From: a bacterium
Lineage (GTDB): Bacteria; Krumholzibacteriota; Krumholzibacteria; LZORAL124-64-63
DNA: 15,159 nt
NCBI GenBank assembly: GCA_021767885.1
Contig: JAASSM010000005.1
Location: 1 to 15,159, forward strand
Reading direction: 5' to 3'
Shown: positions 8,072 through 15,159 of the stretch, in pieces
Layout: every line of letters begins with the position of its first letter
Numbering within the stretch: position 1 is the first letter of the stretch
Notes under the pieces: generated by a model
What the model was told of the DNA's origin: nothing
The model's input: only the letters and a program-made list of their open reading frames with translations
The model's database searches: none
Made by a program: the position numbers and the translations under genes

Positions 8072-8075
<4 letters not shown>
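7119..8075 (+). CDS. meaB: Mutase-associated GTPase chaperone MeaB (ArgK family)
   Basis: 318 residues, normal length. MeaB is a GTPase that gates adenosylcobalamin loading onto, and guards, B12-dependent acyl-CoA mutases. Visible motifs: Walker [10 protein letters not shown] (56-64), [11 protein letters not shown] (86-95) and [13 protein letters not shown] (115-127) typical of the family, ETVGVGQTE (148-156) as the switch region, and the NKAD base-recognition motif (195-198). The C-terminal helical part is the dimerisation arm. ATG 7119 is chosen because the family's start (a helix ending in [16 protein letters not shown]) follows directly; an in-frame ATG at 7062 would add 19 residues unlike the family. 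GGACGG lies about 7 bases upstream. Its stop overlaps the next start as ATGA, so it is coupled to the mutase large subunit, its likely client. Confidence 0.96.
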
Positions 8076-9727
<1,652 letters not shown>

Positions 9728-9762
9728 GCCGGTGGATCGCCGGCGTCGCCCACCGCGGCGAC
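9728..9762 (+). other. Two short hairpins between the mutase subunit genes
   Basis: GCCGG/CCGGC (9728-9732 with 9740-9744) and GTCGCC/GGCGAC (9745-9750 with 9757-9762) lie end to end right after the large-subunit stop and before the small-subunit ribosome site (GAGGAG 9776-9781). They could protect the 3' end of the upstream message or tune subunit ratio. No T-run, so termination is not expected. Confidence 0.35.
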
Positions 9763-9788
9763 GGCACCGCCCAGCGAGGAGCACGAGC

Positions 9789-10208
9789 ATGGATCGAGCA
9801 ATCCGCGTCCTGGTGGCCAAGGCGGGCCTCGACGGCCACGACCGCGGCGCCAAGGTGGTCGCGCGCACCCTGCGCGATGCGGGCATGGAGGTGATCTACA
9901 CCGGCATCCGCCAGACGCCGGAGATGATCGCCGAGGCGGCCGTGCAGGAAGACGTGGACGCGGTGGGCCTCTCCCTGCTCTCGGGGGCCCACATGCACAT
10001 CTTCCCCGAGGTGATGCGCCTGCTGCAGGAGAAGGGGGCCGCCGACATCCTGGTCACCGGCGGCGGCACCATCAGCGACGAGGACATGGCCGAGCTGCAG
10101 CGCCTGGGCACCGGCCGGCTCTTCGGCCCGGGCGCGAGCACCCGGGAGATCGTCGATTACATCCGCGAGGAGGTGGGCCGCCGGCGTCAGGCGCAGGAGA
10201 CCAGCTGA
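9789..10208 (+). CDS. icmB: B12-binding small subunit of the acyl-CoA mutase (IcmB-like)
   Basis: 139 residues, a stand-alone cobalamin-binding Rossmann-like domain. It has the base-off/His-on motif DxHxxG as DGHDRG (15-20), with His17 as the lower cobalt ligand, then SLLSG (62-66) and TGGG (90-93) lining the nucleotide-tail pocket. Length and sequence match IcmB or the C-terminal domain of methylmalonyl-CoA mutase. It should form the holoenzyme with the large subunit encoded 61 bases upstream. ATG 9789 is chosen because GAGGAG lies 7 bases before it and [14 protein letters not shown] follows at once; the 19-residue upstream extension is arginine/proline-rich read-through of the spacer. Specificity cannot be told from this subunit alone; it is taken from the partner. 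Confidence 0.95.
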   Translation: MDRAIRVLVAKAGLDGHDRGAKVVARTLRDAGMEVIYTGIRQTPEMIAEAAVQEDVDAVGLSLLSGAHMHIFPEVMRLLQEKGAADILVTGGGTISDEDMAELQRLGTGRLFGPGASTREIVDYIREEVGRRRQAQETS

Positions 10209-10234
10209 CGCACGGCGCGGCGGCCGCGGCGGGA

Positions 10235-10300
10235 CGGAGCGGGCCGGGGGCCACTGAAGTCGAGTCCCGGAGCGGGCCGGGGGGCGCTGAAGTCGAGTCC
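10235..10300. repeat. Two-copy 33-bp tandem direct repeat
   Basis: Copies at 10235-10267 and 10268-10300 are head to tail and identical at 31 of 33 positions; the two differences fall in the middle (copy positions 17 and 19). Each begins CGGAGCGGGCCGGGGG and ends CTGAAGTCGAGTCC. A third copy may start at 10301 (CGGA). The unit length is a multiple of three, so minus-strand reading frames show an 11-residue repeat, but there is no sign that this is coding. It sits in the spacer after the mutase operon. Confidence 0.9.
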
Positions 10301-10382
10301 CGGAATCGTCTGGTCCGCGGCACGTTTCTTGATCTTCCCGGCTGACCTCGCAACTGCTTCCTCCTGCGAAACCGGGGGCTCC

Positions 10383-12890
10383 ATGGCCGGTCGCGTCCTT
10401 CGGGTCTTGCCACTCCTCCTGCTCCTGACCGCTCCCTGGCCAGCCACTGGCCGGGCTCAGGACACCGATCCGCCCAGCGTGACCATGGCCGCCGGCCGCC
10501 TGGAACTGACCACCAACGGGGACCCCGTCCGCGTCCTGGTGGACGTCCGGGCCAGCGAGCCCTCCCGCTTCGAGGTCACCGCCACCTACGCCAGCAGCTA
10601 TCCGCAATACATCACCCCCATGACGGCGCATTACGCCTACAAGACGGCCGCCGTGGGCGAGCACGCCACCCTCACCGAGCAGCTGGCCGAGGTGGTCAAC
10701 GACGTCGAGGTGGTGGTGGGGCCCCGCTGCTACCACTCCGATTCGCTCACCGTGCACGTGGAGGCCATCGACGGCGCGGGCAACCGCTCGGACGCGGTGG
10801 TGGCCTGGCAGGGCGTGATCGACATGCCCATCGGACCGGTGCCCGACCGGCCCGTCGACGGGACCGGCTACGGCGTCACCGCCATCCAGCTCGGTGGCGA
10901 GATGCCCTTCTCCGCCCTGCCGGCGGAGTGGTCCCAGACCGACGTCATCATCTGCGCGCCGGACCACCTGCTGGGTTCCGCCCCGTACCCGTCGGCGGGC
11001 TACCAGCACTGGGTGCACGACCTCCGCGAGCACCCCGCCTCGCGCAACGTGGCGGTGATCGCCTTCGCCGGCGGCGTCGCCATCTGGAACAACGACGACG
11101 TCCCCTTCAACCAGCGGTGCTACCACCTCTTCGACCGCATCTACCAGGAGGCCCGGGCCGCGGCCAGCCCCGACACCAACGTCCTGGCCCACCTGGTGGA
11201 CGGCTCCCTGGCCACGGTGGTCCAGCCCGACCTGGGTGGCGGCTCGCGCATGATCAACCTGTTCTCCGCCACGGCCCGGGACACCCTCGCCGCCTACCTG
11301 GTCAACGAGTTCAACCACTTCGACAACCGGCTGCCCAACGTGGGCCTGATGTTCGACGTCTGGGAGTACACCTCGGAGTACCAGGTGCTGGTGGGGGGGC
11401 GGGCGGTGTTCTCCGGCGCCCACCTCGATCGCGACCTGGACGGTGTCCCCATGCAGGAGGACTACGACGCCCAGATCGCGTCGCGCGACGGCCGGCTGGC
11501 CTTCCTGCGCGAGCTGCGCCGGCGCCTGTACCGCTCCAGCGCCGACCCCGTGGTGGGCCGCCACTTCCTCCTGGGAGGCAACAGCGTCTCCGCCCGCTGC
11601 GACGCCGAGATGGCCGGCCTGCTGGACCACATCTTCGTCGAGGATCTGCAGAGCCCCCGCGGCTGCGGCACGGGGCTGGGGGAGCATCCCTACCACAACG
11701 GCCTCGACCCGACGTACGTGCGCACGGACTTCCCGGCCTACTCGCTCATCGACGGCGACGTGATCCCCTACCCGCTGGACTTCACCTCGGATTTCGCCAG
11801 CCTGGCCGCGGCCATGCGGGACTCCGCCGGCGGCCCGTTCCTGACGCCCGAGTCCCGTGGCTCGTGCAACGACATCATCCAGCCGCCGGTGTTCAACGAG
11901 GTCTACGGCCTGCTGCTGGACCACGCCTACCCCATCTGGACCAACATGGACGATCCGGAATGGGACCGCAGCTGGCGCACGCCCGAGGCGGACGGCCTGC
12001 CGGACCTCCACCTGCTCGGCCGGGCCCTGGGGACGCACACGCGCACGGAGAACGCGGAGACCCTGGTCCTGCGGCGGAGCTTCGAGCGCGGCGAGGTGGA
12101 GATCCGGCTCGCCGATGCCGACCTCTTCGATGGCGCCGCCGGCGATCGCTTCGAGTACCGCGTGATGCTCGACGGGGCCGTGGTCCGCGAGCATGCCCAC
12201 TGGGGCGTGCCGGAGATCGCGAGCTGCTTCGTGGCCGGCTGGGACAGCGCCGGCACCGGGGGCACCGTGCGCGTGGACCTCACCGTGCTGGCCAGCGAGC
12301 CGGTCCGCTTCGAGCGCAGCGTCCGCGGCCCGGGGCAGACCCAGTGGAGCGAGCCCGAGGCCACGGTCGGGCGGTCCTCCACCCTGGCCGGACCCTGGGA
12401 GACGGGCATCCCGCTGCAGGCGGGCGACCTGCACGTCCGCGTCCGCGCCCGCGACGAGGCCGGGCAGGCCACCGGCTGGGTGGAGCGCAGCGTCTCGCTG
12501 GTGCGGTTCGACGGCACCGGCCTGGCCATCACCGGCACGCGCGTCCTGGGCACCGTCTACGGCGAGCCGCAGCCCGGCGGCGGCTACCGTCCCATCGGTC
12601 GCGGGGCTGGCGTCCCGGATCTCTCGCCGCCGCACTTCCTGGAGATCCGCGGCACCGTGGCCGACGGCTTCGCGCCGGTCGCCATCCGCTGGCAGAACAG
12701 CCTGGGGGGCGAGGGGACGGCCGACGCGGGGGCCGACGGGCTGTCGTCGTGGCTGATCCCGGCCGTGCCGCTGCACCGCGGGTTCAACCAGATCCTCATC
12801 ACTGCCGAGGACGCCTCCGGCGCCGTCCGGGTGGGCACCGTGGGGCTGGACTGGGACTATCCCGGCGCGCCGGGCTCGCGGGGACGCTGA
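10383..12890 (+). CDS. Secreted multidomain protein with putative GHL15-like TIM barrel and Ig/FN3-like modules
   Basis: 835 residues. A Sec signal peptide (residues 1-25, cleavage likely after GRA) predicts export; no anchor or sorting tail is seen. Residues about 30-155 look like a beta-sandwich ending AIDGAGNRS. The centre (about 165-545) has the pattern of hypothetical glycoside hydrolases of GHL15/GH114 type: GLMFDVWEY (about 321-329), an EF-hand-like loop DRDLDGVPMQED (349-360), then a helix FLRELRRRLY, FLLGGNS and a strand-end acid in IFVEDLQ (Glu420). The C-terminal parts (about 560-710 and 740-830) look like Ig/FN3 modules. The segment ASEPxRFE occurs at 57-64 and 637-644, suggesting module duplication. 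Start ATG 10383 is set by the signal peptide; the ribosome site is poor. Polysaccharide hydrolysis is an inference; no substrate can be named. Confidence 0.8.
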   Translation: MAGRVLRVLPLLLLLTAPWPATGRAQDTDPPSVTMAAGRLELTTNGDPVRVLVDVRASEPSRFEVTATYASSYPQYITPMTAHYAYKTAAVGEHATLTEQLAEVVNDVEVVVGPRCYHSDSLTVHVEAIDGAGNRSDAVVAWQGVIDMPIGPVPDRPVDGTGYGVTAIQLGGEMPFSALPAEWSQTDVIICAPDHLLGSAPYPSAGYQHWVHDLREHPASRNVAVIAFAGGVAIWNNDDVPFNQRCYHLFDRIYQEARAAASPDTNVLAHLVDGSLATVVQPDLGGGSRMINLFSATARDTLAAYLVNEFNHFDNRLPNVGLMFDVWEYTSEYQVLVGGRAVFSGAHLDRDLDGVPMQEDYDAQIASRDGRLAFLRELRRRLYRSSADPVVGRHFLLGGNSVSARCDAEMAGLLDHIFVEDLQSPRGCGTGLGEHPYHNGLDPTYVRTDFPAYSLIDGDVIPYPLDFTSDFASLAAAMRDSAGGPFLTPESRGSCNDIIQPPVFNEVYGLLLDHAYPIWTNMDDPEWDRSWRTPEADGLPDLHLLGRALGTHTRTENAETLVLRRSFERGEVEIRLADADLFDGAAGDRFEYRVMLDGAVVREHAHWGVPEIASCFVAGWDSAGTGGTVRVDLTVLASEPVRFERSVRGPGQTQWSEPEATVGRSSTLAGPWETGIPLQAGDLHVRVRARDEAGQATGWVERSVSLVRFDGTGLAITGTRVLGTVYGEPQPGGGYRPIGRGAGVPDLSPPHFLEIRGTVADGFAPVAIRWQNSLGGEGTADAGADGLSSWLIPAVPLHRGFNQILITAEDASGAVRVGTVGLDWDYPGAPGSRGR

Positions 12891-12953
12891 GCCTGCTCCG
12901 TGGCGGCGCCGTCGCGCCGGTGCCGCGCTGGCCCGGCCGGGGCGGCGTGCCCG

Positions 12954-15159
12954 TCAGGACGGCAGGGCAGAGTCCAGGGCCGCGCGGACCCGCTGCAGCA
13001 GCACGCTGGCGTCGTAGGGTTTCTGCAGGTACGGGACGTCCGCCAGGCTGGCCGGCCGGTCCTCGTCGCGCGCCGGCGGCGCATAGCCGGTGACGAACAG
13101 GATCCGCAGCGCCGGATCGCGGGCCCGCATCTGCAGCGCCGCTTCCCTTCCGCCCAGCTCCGGCATCACCACGTCCAGCACCGCGAGATCCACGCCGGCG
13201 GCCTCGGCGTGCCGGGCCACGGCCTCCTGCCCATCCCGGGCGGTGATCACCTGGTAGCCGGCCCGCTCGAGGACGCGCACCGCCAGGCCGCGCACGGCCT
13301 CCTCGTCCTCGGCCACCAGGACCGTGGCGCCGGCCACCGCCGCCACGGGCCGGGCGTCTTCCCGCAGCTCCTCCGGCACGCCGGGCGGCTGGTCGCTGGC
13401 CGGCAGCAGCACCGTGAACGTCGAGCCCTCGCCGTGGCGGCTCTGGACCTCCACCAGGCCGCCATGCTGCCGCACGATGCCGTAGACGGTGGCCAGGCCC
13501 AGTCCCGTGCCGGCGCCCACGTCCTTGGTGGTGAAGAAGGGCTCGAAGAGGTGCGCCCGGATGGCCTCGGGGATGCCGCGGCCGTCGTCGTGGACGCTGA
13601 GGCCGGCATAGCGTCCGGGCGCCACGCCCTCGTGCTCCTGGCTGGCCTCCGTGTCCAGGGTCCGGGTCACGGTGGTCACGGTGATGGTGCCCGTCCCCTC
13701 GATGGCGTCGCGGGCATTGACGCAGAGGTTCATGAGCACCTGCTCGAGCTGGCCCCGGTCGGCCACCACCCGGGCCGGCCCGGCGGCCGGGACCAGTCGC
13801 AGCGCCACGGCCTCGCCCAGCAGGCGCTCGAGCAGGGGAGCGAGGCCGCCGATCACCGCGTCCACGTCCAGCACGGCCGGCCGGAGCACCTGCTGGCGGC
13901 TGAAGGCCAGCAGCTGCCGCGTCAGCTCCGCCGCGCGCCCGGTGCTGCGCCGCACCACGGCGAGATCCTCCAGCGCCGCGCTGCCCTCCGGCAGGTCCTC
14001 CATGGCCAGATCCAGGTGACCCTGCATGGCCTGCAGGAGATTGTTGAAGTCGTGGGCGATGCCCCCGGCCAGCTGCCCCACGGCCTGCATCTTCTGGGAC
14101 TGCCGGAGCTGCTCCTCCAGCTCGCGGCGCTCGGTGATGTCGCGCCCCACGCCCACGATGGCCGCCACCGCGCCGTCGGCGTCGAGGACGGCCCGGTCGG
14201 ACCATGCGAGCCAGCGCCAGCCGTGCTCGGTGAGGGCGCGCTGCTCGAGATAGGTCTCGTGCGGTGGCCGGTAGAGCTTCCCCATGGCGGCCGCGGTGGC
14301 GGCGCGGTCGTCCTCGTGGACCAGGGGCAGGAACTGCTGGCCGAGCAGCTCGGCCTCGGTCTTGCCGAAGAGCTCGCAGTAGCTGGGGCTGACGTAGAGG
14401 AACCGTCCGTCGGGGTCCACCTTGACCACGAGGTCGTTCTGGTTCTCCACCAGGAGCTGGTACTTGGCGCGGCTCTCGCGCAGATCGTCCCGGCCGCGCA
14501 GCAGGCGGTGCGTCAGCCAGGCGAGCAGGGCGAGCAGCACCCCGGCCACGGCCGCGAGGGCCTCGTCGGCCGCCGTGTCCACCCGGGTCCGGTACCCGGG
14601 GAGGGGGGCGAGGACCAGATCCCAGGGCCGGTCCACCACCCGGACCGCGCGCTGGGCGCCGAACGGCCAGCTCGCGGGGGCGGGCTCCGCACCGCTGGCC
14701 GAGCTGTAGGCGAGGCCTCCGTCCTCCGCCACCAGGGCGAGGCGGAAGCGGTCGCGGAGGTCCGGCTCCTCGAGACAGCGCTCCACCAGGGTGTCGATGC
14801 GGAACACGGCGTTGAGGTAACCGAGGAGCGAGCCGTCGGCGGCGTGCGTGGGCAGGTAGACGGCGATGCCGCGGCCGCCCTGCAGGAGCTGGACCACCCC
14901 GGTGCGGGTGACCTGGCCGGTGCGCGCGGCGCGCAGGAACGTCTCCCGCACGTCGGGCTCGGGGTGGTCGTGGAGGTCGCGGCCCAGGGCGGGCCGGTTC
15001 GGCTCGCGAGGCACCACCACGCGGATCATGCCCTCGCGATCCACCAGGTTGAGGGCCTGCAGGCCGGGGAAGAGATCCACGGTGCGCCGGGCCACCGCGG
15101 GGAAGTCGCGCCCGAGGGCGCCGGCATCGGCGAACTGGCCCTCGGCGAGCATCTGGACG
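12954..15159 (-). CDS. Hybrid sensor histidine kinase, CHASE-TM-PAS-HisKA-HATPase-REC (N-terminus cut by window edge)
   Basis: The frame is open to the right edge; 732 residues follow an internal ATG at 15152, which is unlikely to be the start because a CHASE domain normally follows a first membrane helix. Visible order: CHASE-like sensor ([14 protein letters not shown] through AVYLPTH), transmembrane helix [12 protein letters not shown] (about 14515-14550), PAS (about 14110-14460), HisKA with the phospho-acceptor His at 14052-14054 in [12 protein letters not shown], HATPase_c with N-box ([10 protein letters not shown]), G1 (DDGRGI) and G2 ([15 protein letters not shown]), then REC with Asp at 13173-13175 in AVLDVVMP and a QKPY lysine. 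The sensor should face the periplasm; CHASE domains bind small diffusible ligands in known cases (cytokinins in plants). The kinase core closely resembles that of the left-end kinase. Convergent with the GHL15-like gene, 63 bases away. Confidence 0.93.
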   Translation of the reverse strand, partial: VQMLAEGQFADAGALGRDFPAVARRTVDLFPGLQALNLVDREGMIRVVVPREPNRPALGRDLHDHPEPDVRETFLRAARTGQVTRTGVVQLLQGGRGIAVYLPTHAADGSLLGYLNAVFRIDTLVERCLEEPDLRDRFRLALVAEDGGLAYSSASGAEPAPASWPFGAQRAVRVVDRPWDLVLAPLPGYRTRVDTAADEALAAVAGVLLALLAWLTHRLLRGRDDLRESRAKYQLLVENQNDLVVKVDPDGRFLYVSPSYCELFGKTEAELLGQQFLPLVHEDDRAATAAAMGKLYRPPHETYLEQRALTEHGWRWLAWSDRAVLDADGAVAAIVGVGRDITERRELEEQLRQSQKMQAVGQLAGGIAHDFNNLLQAMQGHLDLAMEDLPEGSAALEDLAVVRRSTGRAAELTRQLLAFSRQQVLRPAVLDVDAVIGGLAPLLERLLGEAVALRLVPAAGPARVVADRGQLEQVLMNLCVNARDAIEGTGTITVTTVTRTLDTEASQEHEGVAPGRYAGLSVHDDGRGIPEAIRAHLFEPFFTTKDVGAGTGLGLATVYGIVRQHGGLVEVQSRHGEGSTFTVLLPASDQPPGVPEELREDARPVAAVAGATVLVAEDEEAVRGLAVRVLERAGYQVITARDGQEAVARHAEAAGVDLAVLDVVMPELGGREAALQMRARDPALRILFVTGYAPPARDEDRPASLADVPYLQKPYDASVLLQRVRAALDSALPS

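Noticed and set aside
12891..12953. A terminator between the secreted-protein gene and the right-end kinase
   Set aside because: Only a 6-bp GC stem with a mismatch beyond it and no T-run is visible; not strong enough to call.

Overview
This 15.2-kb window comes from a high-GC (roughly 70% by eye), Gram-negative-type bacterium. It carries a lipobox lipoprotein with haem-binding motifs, a Sec signal peptide and CHASE/PAS hybrid histidine kinases. Taxonomy cannot be fixed from the sequence. The mix of multihaem cytochrome, collagen-like lipoprotein, GHL15-like secreted protein and large hybrid kinases resembles deltaproteobacterial or FCB-type lineages (for example Eisenbacteria or Krumholzibacteria), but that is an inference only. 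There are no transposases, tRNAs, rRNAs or CRISPR arrays.

Layout. (1) 1-1927, minus: PAS-PAS-HisKA-HATPase-REC hybrid kinase, running off the left edge just before its C-terminus. (2) 2140-4268, plus: a two-gene operon, HemX/CcsA-type membrane protein then hemA (glutamyl-tRNA reductase), overlapping by GTGA and closed by a strong intrinsic terminator. (3) 4269-4605: a 337-bp regulatory intergenic region, unusually AT-rich at its 3' end, with a perfect 10-bp inverted repeat of CRP/FNR geometry. It precedes 4606-5628, a lipoprotein with a collagen-like Gly-X-Y stalk and six CxxCH haem sites. (4) 5739-6878, minus: short-chain-type acyl-CoA dehydrogenase, convergent with the cytochrome and divergent from (5) 7119-10208, plus: meaB, the large subunit and the B12-binding subunit of an acyl-CoA mutase. 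(6) 10235-10300: a 33-bp tandem repeat. (7) 10383-12890, plus: a large secreted protein with a putative GHL15-like barrel flanked by beta-sandwich modules. (8) 12954-15159, minus: a second hybrid kinase (CHASE-TM-PAS-HisKA-HATPase-REC), cut by the right edge.

How the genes may work together. HemX-HemA would supply haem precursor and the next gene encodes a six-haem protein, so haem supply and haem use sit side by side. The mutase large subunit carries Phe80 and Gln198 where methylmalonyl-CoA mutase has Tyr and Arg. This is the isobutyryl-CoA mutase signature. With MeaB as its G-protein chaperone and an adjacent butyryl/isobutyryl-class dehydrogenase, the locus looks like a C4 acyl-CoA branch (isobutyryl-CoA to n-butyryl-CoA to crotonyl-CoA) rather than a propionate pathway. 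The two kinases are paralogous in their catalytic cores and carry their own receivers; no separate response regulator is visible.
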